Shown: positions 1 through 10,829, counted from the stretch's first letter. The stretch: 64,000 nucleotides of DNA from Erysipelotrichaceae bacterium (GCA_015059145.1 SVAZ01000002.1:1-64000), one strand, 5' to 3'. Numbers and translations are program-made. Notes: generated from the letters alone by a model not told the origin.

Positions 1-1307
1 TCAACATGTGAAGTTCTACTAAATAAGTCTACTGGTGTAGCTTCTAATAGCTTATAGCCTTTATTTTCTAGATATCCTATGTCTCTTGCCATTGTTGCTA
101 CATTACATGATATATATACTATTTTAGGTATATTCATTGATACAACAGTAGATAAGAACTTTTCATCACAGCCTTTTCTAGGTGGATCAAAGAATATAAC
201 ATCTATTTTTTCTTTATTTACTAGCTTAACTATTTCATCCTCACATTTACCACAGATAAATGTAGCATTTGAAATATTGTTAAGCTCTTTATTTTTATTT
301 GCGTTTATTATGGCTGATTCTACTACCTCTATACCATAAACATGATTAACATTTTTAGCTATATTAAGTGTAATGCTTCCCATTCCACAGTAAGCATCTA
401 TTACATTCATATCACTATTTAGATTAGCCATTCTAAATGCTTCTTGATATAATCTTTCACATTGCTTATGATTAACCTGCATAAATGATGATGCAGATAC
501 CTCAAAGCTTAGGCCTAAAATATTTTCAATTATAACCTTATTACCATATAATAATTTAAAATCATTAGATAAAACAACGTTTGTTTTATCTGGATTAATA
601 TTTAAATAAATAGATTTAATTTCTTTAAATTCTTTAGTTAACAAATTAACTAAATTTGAAAAATCTATTTCTTTAGTTACAACTAAAACAATCATATATT
701 CATTTAGTGAGGTATGTCTAATCATTACCTCTCTAAATATACCTTCATGCTTTTGTTCATTATAAATTGATATATGGAATAGACTTAAATAACCCTTAAT
801 AAAATGAAGTATTTTATTATCTAAATCAGCTGAAATAATACACTTTTCCATAGGAATAATGTTATGTGACTTCTTTTCATAAAAGCCTGATATAACATCA
901 TCCTCTTCATCTCTTTGAAATGGCACCATGACCTTATTACGGTATCCATAAATATTATCTGGCTTTATTAATGAATTATATTTAACATCCTTAAATTTTC
1001 TTAATGTTTGCTTAACCTTATTTTCCTTTATAGATGCTTCTACACTATAATCCATATAAAGTAAATCACAGCCACCACAATATTCAGAATAAGGACATAA
1101 TGATTCTATTCTTTTATCTGATTTTTGAAGTATTCTATTAACCTTCGCAAACGCATACTTCTTATGCGAATTAGTTATTTCACAAATAACCTCTTCACCC
1201 TCCATTGCTCCTTCTACAAAGACTATTTTCTTATCAATATGGGCAACACCATAGCCATTAACATCATAGCTATCTATTAAAACCTTATAGGTATTACCTA
1301 TTTCCAT
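1..1307 (-). CDS. rlmD: TrmA/RlmD-family 23S rRNA (uracil-5-)-methyltransferase with N-terminal TRAM domain; 3' end cut by the window edge
   Basis: Not in the ORF track because it runs off the window. Minus-strand translation from ATG at 1307: MEIGNTYKVLIDSYDVNGYGVAHIDKKIVFVEGAMEGEEVICEI (TRAM), then SLCPYSEYCGGCDLLYMDY (Fe-S cysteine cluster); the last visible residues are PVDLFSRTSHVE. Confidence 0.88.
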   Translation of the reverse strand, partial: MEIGNTYKVLIDSYDVNGYGVAHIDKKIVFVEGAMEGEEVICEITNSHKKYAFAKVNRILQKSDKRIESLCPYSEYCGGCDLLYMDYSVEASIKENKVKQTLRKFKDVKYNSLIKPDNIYGYRNKVMVPFQRDEEDDVISGFYEKKSHNIIPMEKCIISADLDNKILHFIKGYLSLFHISIYNEQKHEGIFREVMIRHTSLNEYMIVLVVTKEIDFSNLVNLLTKEFKEIKSIYLNINPDKTNVVLSNDFKLLYGNKVIIENILGLSFEVSASSFMQVNHKQCERLYQEAFRMANLNSDMNVIDAYCGMGSITLNIAKNVNHVYGIEVVESAIINANKNKELNNISNATFICGKCEDEIVKLVNKEKIDVIFFDPPRKGCDEKFLSTVVSMNIPKIVYISCNVATMARDIGYLENKGYKLLEATPVDLFSRTSHV

Positions 1308-1318
1308 ACTATCACCTA

Positions 1319-2518
1319 CTACTTTAATTTCTTGGCAAGGCCACCTTCAGATGTTTCTCTATAAATAGGTCTTAAATCCTTACCTGTTTCTAGCATAGTT
1401 TCTACTACAACATCAAAGCTTACCTTTGAATCACTATTATTTAAATAGCTTGATAAATTAGCTGCATCAACTGCTCTTAATGCGGCAACCGCATTTCTTT
1501 CAATACAAGGTATTTGAACATAACCCTGTACAGGATCGCATGTAAGACCTAAGTGATGCTCTAGGGCTATTTCAGCTGCTGATTCTATTTGCTCTAAAGA
1601 GCCATTTTGAATTTCAACTAAAAATGCTGCTGCCATTGAGCATGCAGTACCAACCTCAGCCTGACATCCTGCCTCAGCTCCAGATATAGAGCCATTTGTT
1701 TTTACTATATTACCAATTAATGCTGCTGTTTTTAAGCCATTAATAATATCCTCGTGAGTAAATCTACCTGTATCCTCTGCATATCTAACACAGGCAGGTA
1801 AAATACCTGATGCACCACAAGTAGGTGCGGTAACAATTTGTCCACCTGAGGCATTCTCCTCACCTACTGCATATGCATAGCTTACAAGCTTTCTTCTTCT
1901 ATATTCCATATTCTCCATATTTTTAGGAGTTTTTTGATAATATAAATAATTAGCCTTTCTCTTAATTTCTAATTTTCCAGGTAATATTCCCTTAGCATTT
2001 AATCCACACTCAATTGAGTCATTCATAACACTATAAATAGTCTCTAAATATCCATTAATAGAATCTCCCTCAATCATATCCACATAATCACATAATCTAA
2101 GCTTATAATCCTTACAATATGCTGCGATATCCTTTAATTTAGAAAGTGGATAAATCTTATCCATTTGCCTTTCAGGCTCACCCTCTATTTTTATAGCTCC
2201 ACCACCAACAGAATAAACCCTCATATTGGCTACAACCTTGCCATCTAGATACCCAATAATATCCATGGTATTTGGATGTGGTGCTTCATAATCAATATCA
2301 AATATTATTTTACATTTTAAAGGCATAAAGCCCTGTTCAACTATATAATCAGTTAAATGTCCCTTTCCAGTTAAGGCAAGTGAGCCATAAAGCTTCACCT
2401 CTACCTCATCTACATCAGGATATTTTTTTCTAAATGCCTTAGTTGCCTCAAATGGTCCAATAGTATGTGAAGATGATGGACCATTTCCGATTTTATATAG
2501 CTCTTTAATTGAATACAT
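1319..2518 (-). CDS. sdaA: L-serine ammonia-lyase (L-serine dehydratase), iron-sulfur, single chain
   Basis: MYSIKELYKIGNGPSSSHTIGPFEA N-terminus; ENASGGQIVTAPTCGASGILPA; CDPVQGYVQIPCIERNA. Confidence 0.93.
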   Translation of the reverse strand: MYSIKELYKIGNGPSSSHTIGPFEATKAFRKKYPDVDEVEVKLYGSLALTGKGHLTDYIVEQGFMPLKCKIIFDIDYEAPHPNTMDIIGYLDGKVVANMRVYSVGGGAIKIEGEPERQMDKIYPLSKLKDIAAYCKDYKLRLCDYVDMIEGDSINGYLETIYSVMNDSIECGLNAKGILPGKLEIKRKANYLYYQKTPKNMENMEYRRRKLVSYAYAVGEENASGGQIVTAPTCGASGILPACVRYAEDTGRFTHEDIINGLKTAALIGNIVKTNGSISGAEAGCQAEVGTACSMAAAFLVEIQNGSLEQIESAAEIALEHHLGLTCDPVQGYVQIPCIERNAVAALRAVDAANLSSYLNNSDSKVSFDVVVETMLETGKDLRPIYRETSEGGLAKKLK

Positions 2519-2531
2519 AAAAACACACCCT

Positions 2532-4499
2532 TTATTTTTCAGCCTTAAGCTCTAATATTGCATCTCTTATTTGAGCTGCTGCCTCGAAATTTAAATCCTT
2601 AGCATATGCCTTCATTTGTTCTTCTAGCTCATTGATCAAATAAATCTTTTCTTCCTTAGTCATCTTAGTAGATTTAACCCTATCAGTATGAGCTAATTCC
2701 TCTACCTTCTTCATAGTAATACTCTTAGGAATTTCCTTAATAATTGTTTGAGGTATAATATTATGCTCTAAATTATACTTTATTTGAATCTCTCTACGTC
2801 TATTTGTTTCATCTATTGCATAACGCATTGAATCACTAATGCTATCAGCATACATTATAACTCTACCATTTGCATTTCTTGCTGCTCTACCAATAGTTTG
2901 AATTAAGGATCTATTAGAACGTAAGAAACCTTGCTTATCAGCATCTAAAATACAAACAAGTGACACCTCTGGTAAATCTAGGCCCTCCCTTAATAGATTA
3001 ATACCTACTAGACAATCATATTTACCCATTCTTAAATCCTTTAAGATTTCTAATCTTTCTAATGATTTAACCTCTGAATGAAGATATGCAACCTTTAAGC
3101 CTAGCTTCTTTAAATAATCAGTTAAATCCTCACTCATCTTAATTGTAAGAGTTGTTATTAAAACTCTTTCATTAAGCTCAATTCTCTTTAATATTTCCTG
3201 ATAAATATCATCTACCTGTCCCATAGACTCTCTAATCTCTATAATAGGATCTACAAGTCCTGTAGGACGAATAATTTGCTCTACAATAGGATAATCAGAC
3301 TCATAATCTCCTGGAGTTGCTGAAACAAATAATGCTTTATTTAGCTTCTTATCAAATTCATCAAACTTTAAAGGTCTATTATCTAATGCAGATGGTAATC
3401 TAAATCCAAAGTTAACTAGTGTTTCCTTTCGAGATCTATCACCATTATACATTCCTCTTACCTGAGGAAGTGTAACATGTGATTCATCTACAATAAGTAA
3501 GAAATCATCTGGAAAGAAATCAATTAGGGTAGCTGGGGTTTCACCCTCAGCTCTTAATGATAGATGTCTTGAATAATTTTCAACACCACTACAAAAGCCA
3601 GTTTGCTCAAGCATCTCTATATCATACTTAGTTCTTTGCTCAATTCTTTCAGCCTCTAGTGGCTTACCTTCTTCTATAAATTTCTTATGAGTAGCTTTTA
3701 ATTCCTCTTTTATTCTTCTAATAGCCTCCTCAAGCTTTTCCTTATTAGTAACGAAGTGAGTAGCCGCAAATATATTAGCAAACGCCACATCATCAATCGG
3801 CATACCAGTCGTTATATCAAAGGTTCTGATTCGTTCTACCTCTTCATCAAAAAACTCGATTCTAATGCCCTTAGAATGCTCTGAAACAGGGATTACCTCC
3901 ATAACATCGCCACGAACTCTAAATGAACCTCTTTTAAAATCTAAATCATTTCTCTCAAATTGCATTTCAACTAGCTTCTTATATAGCTTCTTTCGATTAT
4001 AGGATTCCCCTACTCTTATATTAAGCATACCCTCCTTATAATCATCCGGATCACCAATACCATATATACAAGAAACTGAAGCTACAACTATTGTATCCTT
4101 ATAATCAATTAAGGCAGCTGTTGCACTATGCCTTAATTCATCAATCTCATCATTAATTTGAGAATCCTTTTCAATATAGGTATCACTTGCTACAACATAA
4201 GCCTCAGGCTGATAATAATCATAATAAGAAATAAAGAATTCCACATGATTTTCTGGAAAGAATTCCTTAATCTCATTATAAAGCTGTCCTGCTAAGGTTT
4301 TATTATGTGCTAAAACAAGTGTAGGCTTTCCAAGCCTTTCGATAACATTACACATAGTAAATGTCTTACCTGTTGCTGTTGCACCTAGTAATACCTGACG
4401 ATCAACACCATTATTAAAATTGTTAACTATTTCTTCAATTGCCCTAGGCTGATCACCTGTAGGGGAATATTTAGAATTTAATTTAAATCCCATCGTCAA
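2532..4499 (-). CDS. uvrB: Excinuclease ABC subunit B
   Basis: [15 protein letters not shown] Walker [39 protein letters not shown]-terminal UVR motif. Confidence 0.98.
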   Translation of the reverse strand: MTMGFKLNSKYSPTGDQPRAIEEIVNNFNNGVDRQVLLGATATGKTFTMCNVIERLGKPTLVLAHNKTLAGQLYNEIKEFFPENHVEFFISYYDYYQPEAYVVASDTYIEKDSQINDEIDELRHSATAALIDYKDTIVVASVSCIYGIGDPDDYKEGMLNIRVGESYNRKKLYKKLVEMQFERNDLDFKRGSFRVRGDVMEVIPVSEHSKGIRIEFFDEEVERIRTFDITTGMPIDDVAFANIFAATHFVTNKEKLEEAIRRIKEELKATHKKFIEEGKPLEAERIEQRTKYDIEMLEQTGFCSGVENYSRHLSLRAEGETPATLIDFFPDDFLLIVDESHVTLPQVRGMYNGDRSRKETLVNFGFRLPSALDNRPLKFDEFDKKLNKALFVSATPGDYESDYPIVEQIIRPTGLVDPIIEIRESMGQVDDIYQEILKRIELNERVLITTLTIKMSEDLTDYLKKLGLKVAYLHSEVKSLERLEILKDLRMGKYDCLVGINLLREGLDLPEVSLVCILDADKQGFLRSNRSLIQTIGRAARNANGRVIMYADSISDSMRYAIDETNRRREIQIKYNLEHNIIPQTIIKEIPKSITMKKVEELAHTDRVKSTKMTKEEKIYLINELEEQMKAYAKDLNFEAAAQIRDAILELKAEK

Positions 4500-4548
4500 T
4501 CACCTTTATTATTATACCTCAAATAACTAAATAAATCTATAAATCTAT

Positions 4549-4579
4549 AAAAAACAAAAAGGGGAATCAAATTCCCCTT
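4549..4579 (-). terminator. Rho-independent terminator after the Na/Pi cotransporter gene
   Basis: Minus strand AAGGGGAATttgATTCCCCTTTTTGTTTTTT. Confidence 0.85.
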
Positions 4580-4581
4580 AA

Positions 4582-6231
4582 TTAGCCACGAACGATAAAT
4601 GATAAGTGGTCACCAATACGCTCTAAATTTGAAACTAGGTTAATAAAGATAGCATTGTTCTCAGGTCTACATTTACCTTGACTTAATCTCTCAATATGAT
4701 CAGAAACTAATACACGTCGCATATTATCAATCATATCCTCATATTCATCAACCTTAGTAATAGAGTCAGGCTGTCCATCTAATACAATTGCCTTAACTAA
4801 TTCGTATTGCTTATTTAATAAGCCACACATTTCTCTAAGCTTTTCAATAACGTCATCAGAAAAATAAATCTCTTGATCAATTTCTCTCTTAGTATATTTA
4901 GCTAAATTCTCTGCAAGCTCTGCAACACGCACAATGTCTCCTACATTTGTATGTAGATCATTGATTTGCTTTTCAAGATCTAGCATATTATGATTTGAAG
5001 AAACACCAACTAGTGCATCAGTAATATTTCTACCTAGCTTAGCTATTTGCTCATTCTTAAGCTCTATTACTGGTACTATTTCTATATCTCTTTTTACAAA
5101 GCCATTAAATGCTACATTCAAGCAATCCATAGACATATCAGCCATTCTGAATACATCCTTCTTTAGCATACCAACAGCAATATTTGGAGATGACAATAAT
5201 CTCTTATCCATAAACACAAGCTCTGAAGGACTCTTTTCCTCTTCGACCTTCTTGTCTGGGACTAAAATAGTCGCTAGCTTAACTAAATACTTAGAAAGTG
5301 GTAAGAAGATAATTGCACATGTACAATTGAATATTGTATGGAATAATGCAATTTGCCATACCTTATCTGTTATCCATGATTCTATGATTGTAGCACTGAA
5401 TCCCTTCCAAGATAATAATAATATTGTGAATATTATAGCACCAAATGTATTAAACAATAAGTGAATCATAGAAGCTCGTCTCGCATTAGTTGAAGCCCCA
5501 ACACTTGAAAGCATCGCAGTAACACATGTACCAATATTTGAACCTAGAATTAAGAAGTAAACTGCATTACCGCTTCCACCGAACGCTCCTTCAACAGAAG
5601 CTGCAATAACAACGATAATTGATGTTACAGCACTAGATGATTGAACAATAGCAGTAAATACTAAACCAATAATTAATAATAAGAATGGATTACTTAAACC
5701 AGCAATGAAATTATTAATAGCTGGAACATCTCTCATAAAGCTCATTGAATCAGACATTGTCTCAAGTCCTAGGAATACTGCACCTAATCCTGCTAAAATA
5801 AGACCAACTGACTTCTTCTTATCGCTTTTAGCAAACATTTCTAGGAATACACCTACGAATAAGCAAGCCAAGAATGAATAATTTAAAATATCAGCTACAA
5901 CACCAGCACCAGAATTTAATGCTGCGATATATGCAGTAATAGTTGTACCAATATTCGCACCAATAATTACTGCAGTAGCTTGAATTAAGCTCATAATACC
6001 TGAATTTACAAAACCTACAACCATAACAGTGGTAACTGATGATGATTGAATAACAACTGTAGTAAGCATACCAATAAACAAGCCTAATATTTTATTATTA
6101 GAAATTTTATTAAAGAATGACTTAAGTCCATTACCCGCAAGCTTTTCCATATGTGTACTTAAAAGCTTGAATCCAAGCATGAATACACCACATCCGGCTA
6201 ACAGCATTACTATCTTACCTAAAATATCCAT
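4582..6231 (-). CDS. Na/Pi cotransporter family protein with C-terminal PhoU-like domain
   Basis: QSSSVTTVMVVGFVNSG and QSSSAVTSIIVVIAAS repeats typical of Na/Pi symporters. Start moved to M11 of the ORF (MDILGKIVMLL), preceded by GGAGG. Confidence 0.92.
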   Translation of the reverse strand: MDILGKIVMLLAGCGVFMLGFKLLSTHMEKLAGNGLKSFFNKISNNKILGLFIGMLTTVVIQSSSVTTVMVVGFVNSGIMSLIQATAVIIGANIGTTITAYIAALNSGAGVVADILNYSFLACLFVGVFLEMFAKSDKKKSVGLILAGLGAVFLGLETMSDSMSFMRDVPAINNFIAGLSNPFLLLIIGLVFTAIVQSSSAVTSIIVVIAASVEGAFGGSGNAVYFLILGSNIGTCVTAMLSSVGASTNARRASMIHLLFNTFGAIIFTILLLSWKGFSATIIESWITDKVWQIALFHTIFNCTCAIIFLPLSKYLVKLATILVPDKKVEEEKSPSELVFMDKRLLSSPNIAVGMLKKDVFRMADMSMDCLNVAFNGFVKRDIEIVPVIELKNEQIAKLGRNITDALVGVSSNHNMLDLEKQINDLHTNVGDIVRVAELAENLAKYTKREIDQEIYFSDDVIEKLREMCGLLNKQYELVKAIVLDGQPDSITKVDEYEDMIDNMRRVLVSDHIERLSQGKCRPENNAIFINLVSNLERIGDHLSFIVRG

Positions 6232-6401
6232 ATATTCCTCCAAAAAATATATATTTACCATTTATATATCAACATTTAAATAATATATTATTTTTCATAA
6301 TATATCATTTCTATTTTATAACGGATAGTGCTTTTATTCAATAAAAAAATTTTGCTAATAATTTACAAAACGCTTACAAATAATATATTTGAGGTGGAAA
6401 T

Positions 6402-7817
6402 ATGCATATTTCTTTTTTATATCCTGGGACAAAGCTAAACAAGGATATTTTAGGAATAACTAACAATTCTAAAAAAGTCAGGAATAATTACATATTCGTA
6501 GCTACAAAGGGATTTACTACTACAGGTAACAAATATATCAAGGAGGCACTTGATAGAGGGGCAGCCGTGATAGTATCAAACAAGCATAAATTTAAATCAA
6601 ATTTCATTTATGCAAAGGATCCTAAAAAGGAATATATTAGACTACTACAAATATTTCATGGATATAACCGTGATATTTATACAGTAGGAATAACAGGAAC
6701 AGATGGTAAAACCACAACATCTACTTTGCTTAATTCAATTTTTAATAGTATTAGCTCATCTGCCTATATAGGAACTAATGGAGTAAATTATTTAAATAAA
6801 AAAATCAGCACTCTCAATACAACACCTTCATCAGAAATTATTTATCAATGCATTCAGACATTTAACAAGCATAAAATTAATAATTTAGTTATGGAGGTTT
6901 CTAGTGAGGGCCTTTTAGATAAACGAGTTGATGGATTATACTTTAATGGTGCTATATTTACTAATCTATCGCACGAGCATTTAAACTCACATAAAAATAT
7001 GAACTCCTACTTCTTATGTAAGACTAAGCTATTTGAAATGCTTGAAAACGATGGATTACTTGTTATAAATGCAGATGACGAATATTCTACTAGAATAACA
7101 AGATATACCAAAGCTAAGATAATAACATATGGATTTGAAGATGGAGATTACAAAATAAAATCCTACAACCTAGATTTAAATGGCTCTTCATTTGTAGTTA
7201 CATATAAGGGTAAGGAAATAGGAGAATTTAAAACCAGCCTATTTGGAAGGTATAATATTTATAACTGCTTAGCGGTAATAGCTTATTCATATGAGCTAGG
7301 AATACCTATATCCATAATTAAAGATGGTATTCATAACGTCGATATAGTAGATGGTAGATTTGTTATGTATAAGCATAATACAAATACATTTATCATAGAT
7401 TATGCACATACTCCAAATGCTTTAGAAAGCCTACTAACTAATCTACGTAAAATCACAAATAATAAAATAATTTTAATTACTGGTGCCCAGGGAGAAAAGG
7501 ATACTACTAAAAGGAGTAAAATGGGGCAAATTGCTTCAAAGCATGCAGATGTTGTAATCTTTACATCAGAGGATCCCAAAAACGAATCACTGTTTAATAT
7601 ATTTAACGATTTAATAAAAGACATAAAGGACAATGATTATTATTTAACACTATCAAGAAGTGATGCAATAAGCCTTGCAATAAGGATTGCACAGGATAAT
7701 GCATTTATAGTGGTTACAGGAAAGGGAAATGAAACAACAGAAAAAATACTAGACTTTACCTTTAAGCAAAACGATTTAGATTTAATTAAAGAAGCAATAA
7801 AAAATATAAAGAGCTAG
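6402..7817 (+). CDS. murE: Mur ligase, UDP-N-acetylmuramyl-tripeptide synthetase (MurE) type
   Basis: GITGTDGKTTTSTLL P-loop, EVSSEGL, HEHLNSHKNMNSYFLCKTKLF (carbamoylated Lys region), DYAHTPNAL. SD gaggtgg before ATG. Confidence 0.9.
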   Translation: MHISFLYPGTKLNKDILGITNNSKKVRNNYIFVATKGFTTTGNKYIKEALDRGAAVIVSNKHKFKSNFIYAKDPKKEYIRLLQIFHGYNRDIYTVGITGTDGKTTTSTLLNSIFNSISSSAYIGTNGVNYLNKKISTLNTTPSSEIIYQCIQTFNKHKINNLVMEVSSEGLLDKRVDGLYFNGAIFTNLSHEHLNSHKNMNSYFLCKTKLFEMLENDGLLVINADDEYSTRITRYTKAKIITYGFEDGDYKIKSYNLDLNGSSFVVTYKGKEIGEFKTSLFGRYNIYNCLAVIAYSYELGIPISIIKDGIHNVDIVDGRFVMYKHNTNTFIIDYAHTPNALESLLTNLRKITNNKIILITGAQGEKDTTKRSKMGQIASKHADVVIFTSEDPKNESLFNIFNDLIKDIKDNDYYLTLSRSDAISLAIRIAQDNAFIVVTGKGNETTEKILDFTFKQNDLDLIKEAIKNIKS

Positions 7818-7834
7818 ATTTCTAGCTCTTTTAA
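7808..7834 (+). terminator. Hairpin terminator shared by murE and the convergent rnhA
   Basis: AAAGAGCTAGATTTCTAGCTCTTTT; overlaps the murE stop codon. Confidence 0.75.
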
Positions 7835-8427
7835 TCTTCTAATGCTTCCTTAGCAAGTTTATCAGCCATTTCATTATAATGATTATTTGTATGACTTTTT
7901 ACCTTGTGAAAATATATCTTTATTTTAGCTTTAGCATTGCTAGCAAATTGAACATATTCCTTAGCAATAGTACTGTTAGCCTTCCACTCGCCCGTATACC
8001 ACTTTTCAATACCTAAGTAATCATAATAAATATGGAGCTCCTTTAATCCATGATTAATAGCATATTGAATAATATATCCAGCACCCTTTATTTCACCCGC
8101 AACATTTCGCATTGAGGAATAATCATCCCTCTTATACTTCTTTTTAAACTTATAGGATTTACCATCGACTAATAATACTCCACCAAACGAATATGCTTCT
8201 GTTTTACTATCATATGAGCCATCAACATAAGCAGTTGGTCCTAATAGCTTTTCAGTGAAAACCTCACCATTTAAAAAGGCCTCTGCCTCTTCTCTTGTTG
8301 AAAATGATTTATATTTTGGAGCCTTAAGCTTTGGAATAATTTCTTGTGCCTTATCCCATGAATCAAATATCAGCTTATTATCCTTATCCATTACAGCATA
8401 ATACTTTTGTTTCATATTCATCACCAA
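7831..8427 (-). CDS. rnhA: Ribonuclease H with N-terminal viroplasmin-like domain
   Basis: KYYAVMDKDNKLIFDSWDKAQEIIPKLKAPKYKSFSTREEAEAFL (viroplasmin/caulimovirus-like) followed by TAYVDGSYD...HKVKSHTNNHYNEMADKLAKEAL (RNase H). Confidence 0.92.
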   Translation of the reverse strand: MVMNMKQKYYAVMDKDNKLIFDSWDKAQEIIPKLKAPKYKSFSTREEAEAFLNGEVFTEKLLGPTAYVDGSYDSKTEAYSFGGVLLVDGKSYKFKKKYKRDDYSSMRNVAGEIKGAGYIIQYAINHGLKELHIYYDYLGIEKWYTGEWKANSTIAKEYVQFASNAKAKIKIYFHKVKSHTNNHYNEMADKLAKEALED

Positions 8428-8449
8428 TTTTATTATATCAAAACAAATT

Positions 8450-8480
8450 TAAAAATAAAAAGCTAATTTGAAATTAGCTA
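8450..8480 (-). terminator. Terminator after ytfJ
   Basis: Minus strand AGCTAATTTcAAATTAGCTTTTTATTTTT. Confidence 0.8.
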
Positions 8481-8854
8481 TTATTTTCTATATTGTTATT
8501 TACTAATGTTTTTACCTTTTCTAAAGCCTTAGGCACTAAATCTATTAATTTATCTGCAATTCTAGATTCTGAGTCAATGGATATGAGATTAATATTATCA
8601 TCCTGAACTACTAAAAATGCAATTGGAGTTAGTGAAAGACCTCCACCAGTTCCACCACCAAATAAAGGCTCAGCCTTATTAGTGTTAGGCTTGATATCAC
8701 TACCACCACTTAAAAATCCTAAATGAACTCTAGATACTGGTATAATGGTTGTTTTGTTATAGGTAATTGGTGTACCTATAATTGTGTTAGCATCAATCAT
8801 TTCATTGATGCATTTCATGCTTACATTAAGCAAATCTGAAATTGGATGATCCAT
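8474..8854 (-). CDS. ytfJ: GerW/YtfJ family sporulation-associated protein
   Basis: MDHPISDLLNVSMKCINEMIDANTIIGTPI...IIPVSRVHLGFLSGGSD...FGGGTGGGLSLTPIAFLVV, characteristic of YtfJ/GerW. Confidence 0.93.
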   Translation of the reverse strand: MDHPISDLLNVSMKCINEMIDANTIIGTPITYNKTTIIPVSRVHLGFLSGGSDIKPNTNKAEPLFGGGTGGGLSLTPIAFLVVQDDNINLISIDSESRIADKLIDLVPKALEKVKTLVNNNIENNS

Positions 8855-8858
8855 ATTC

Positions 8859-9356
8859 TCACCTTTTTATTATAGTCTTAACTGATGAATATATTAAATT
8901 ATAAACACTAATATGTCCATCAAAATAATAGTCAATATTCTCATAGCTTTTGTCGTACTCAAGCTTTATATTGTTTATATCAACATATTTAAAATAGCCC
9001 TGAAGCATACCTGTAAATTGGTTAGCAAATATAAGATATAATGCATTCTCAATAGGATGCTTTAGAAGACTATCCTTTGAAAATTTAGCAATGTAAATAC
9101 GATTTATTATGCTATGAGAAAATATATTTAAGGTGAGAGATTTAATACGCATAATACTATCTCTAATATCAATGATTGAATCATTTTTCGAAAATATTAG
9201 ATATCTAAACATTTTATGATGGGGGATAGTAGCATAAAACATTCCAATTCTAATATATACCTTAATTGTGTCCTCCTTGCTTCTAATATATAAGTGTATA
9301 TTAGATGAGAGTAGCACTATTGATATTAAAAAAACAAAGATGGCCAGCATCATCAA
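8859..9356 (-). CDS. DUF2953-like (YtfI-type) membrane-anchored protein
   Basis: Short TM N-terminus and position immediately upstream of ytfJ, matching ytfI-ytfJ of Bacillus; sequence similarity not verified. Confidence 0.55.
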   Translation of the reverse strand: MMMLAIFVFLISIVLLSSNIHLYIRSKEDTIKVYIRIGMFYATIPHHKMFRYLIFSKNDSIIDIRDSIMRIKSLTLNIFSHSIINRIYIAKFSKDSLLKHPIENALYLIFANQFTGMLQGYFKYVDINNIKLEYDKSYENIDYYFDGHISVYNLIYSSVKTIIKR

Positions 9357-9386
9357 ATCCTCACCATCTATATTATTAGCTATTAA

Positions 9387-10070
9387 TTAAATATTATTCA
9401 TAATTTGTAAACAAATATTTGCAGAGCGTTCAGCCATTTCTCGTTCAAATGACAAATAATCATTTACCTGATTTTCCTCTCCTATGCAATCTGAGATATA
9501 TCTTAAAACAATAAAATCCACACCACTTCTAACTGCAACCTGAGCGATTGAAGCCCCTTCCATTTCACAAGCACATGGAACCTCTTTATCTATATTGTCC
9601 AGCTTATTAAGGCTACTAACAAATTGATCACCACTATATACAGGACAGCTTATATAATCTATATTAAGCTTTTTTAATATAGACTTAAGCATTACTACTG
9701 AATCCATAGATGAAACATATTCCTTTGGCATACCAGGAACCTGTCCATATTCATAACCAAAAATAGTAGTATCAAAGTCATGGTATTTAAGCTTAGATGC
9801 AATAACAACATCCTTCGTCTTAAGTCCCACGCCTCCAGCAATACCTGTATTAATTAAAAGCTGACATTCATACTCATGAATCATTAATGTTGCAGCCATA
9901 GCCGAATTAACCTTACCAACACCGCATTCACATATTACAACATTTGCATTACCAATATTACCTGAATAAAAGCTTATTCCACAGATTTTGTCCATATAAG
10001 AATTTTCTAGCCTTTCAAGTAAAATTTCAAATTCTGGTCGCATTGCTGCAATTATTCCTATTTTCTCCAT
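9387..10070 (-). CDS. mtnN: 5'-methylthioadenosine/S-adenosylhomocysteine nucleosidase
   Basis: MEKIGIIAAMRPEFEIL; GNANVVICECGVGKVNSAMAATLMI; CEMEGASIAQVA; RYISDCIGEE. Confidence 0.96.
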   Translation of the reverse strand: MEKIGIIAAMRPEFEILLERLENSYMDKICGISFYSGNIGNANVVICECGVGKVNSAMAATLMIHEYECQLLINTGIAGGVGLKTKDVVIASKLKYHDFDTTIFGYEYGQVPGMPKEYVSSMDSVVMLKSILKKLNIDYISCPVYSGDQFVSSLNKLDNIDKEVPCACEMEGASIAQVAVRSGVDFIVLRYISDCIGEENQVNDYLSFEREMAERSANICLQIMNNI

Positions 10071-10088
10071 TCTAATTTACCTCCTATG

Positions 10089-10829
10089 TTATACCCTTTT
10101 AGATAAGGTTACAGCTATTCTACCACTTTTACTATTACCATTAACACTAGAAAGCTTAACCCTACCCTTATGTCTAACACTTATTTCTTCATTTTCCTTA
10201 ACTATATGAGATGGATTTAAAATATTAATATGATTAATAAAAGCTAATCCATTACATATATATTCTAACGCTTCCTTACGTGACATATTGTAAGCAGCAG
10301 ATATCAATACATCAAGCCTTAAGGATGAAACAAAATGAAGCTTATCATCATATCTAATAATATTTTCAATTTCCTTTAATTCCTCTACAAGCTCAATAGC
10401 TGCATTTCCAACACTATGAAAGCTTTCTTTAATAAAGCTGCTTATTTCTTGAGTACATGCAAAATATGCATCATGATTATCATCTATAATAATATCACCA
10501 ATGCATTCTCTTTTAATACCTAATGACATCAATGAGCCTAAAATACTTCTATGTGAAATACTGTAAAATCTTTTATTATAAATAATTTTAAAAACTGATA
10601 TTTTATAATGCTCATTACTAAACTCATCATTAGCTATTATAGCTCTTAATCTATCACTATTTTTAAAGCCTCCATAATAGCTAATATTTAATGCTGGATT
10701 TCTTTTGATTTCCTGATTAAGTATTCCAATTCTAGCCTCATCTAAAAATGGAAGTAAGCTTACACCACCAGCATAAGCCTTATCTATGTATGAATTAATT
10801 CTATTCTTAAATACCTCTAGCTCTTCCAT
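10089..10829 (-). CDS. ylmH: YlmH-family S4-domain RNA-binding protein
   Basis: RSILGSLMSLGIKRECIGDIII followed by an S4 domain (LRLDVLISAAYNMSRKEALEYICNGLAFINH); overlaps yggS. Confidence 0.93.
   Translation of the reverse strand: MEELEVFKNRINSYIDKAYAGGVSLLPFLDEARIGILNQEIKRNPALNISYYGGFKNSDRLRAIIANDEFSNEHYKISVFKIIYNKRFYSISHRSILGSLMSLGIKRECIGDIIIDDNHDAYFACTQEISSFIKESFHSVGNAAIELVEELKEIENIIRYDDKLHFVSSLRLDVLISAAYNMSRKEALEYICNGLAFINHINILNPSHIVKENEEISVRHKGRVKLSSVNGNSKSGRIAVTLSKRV

Noticed and set aside
79-339. ORF-track 86-aa plus-strand ORF
   Set aside because: Antisense shadow of the minus-strand rlmD-like gene, which reads in frame to the window edge.
5252-5464. 70-aa plus-strand ORF inside the Na/Pi transporter gene
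   Set aside because: Antisense to a well-conserved CDS, no SD, no recognisable domain.
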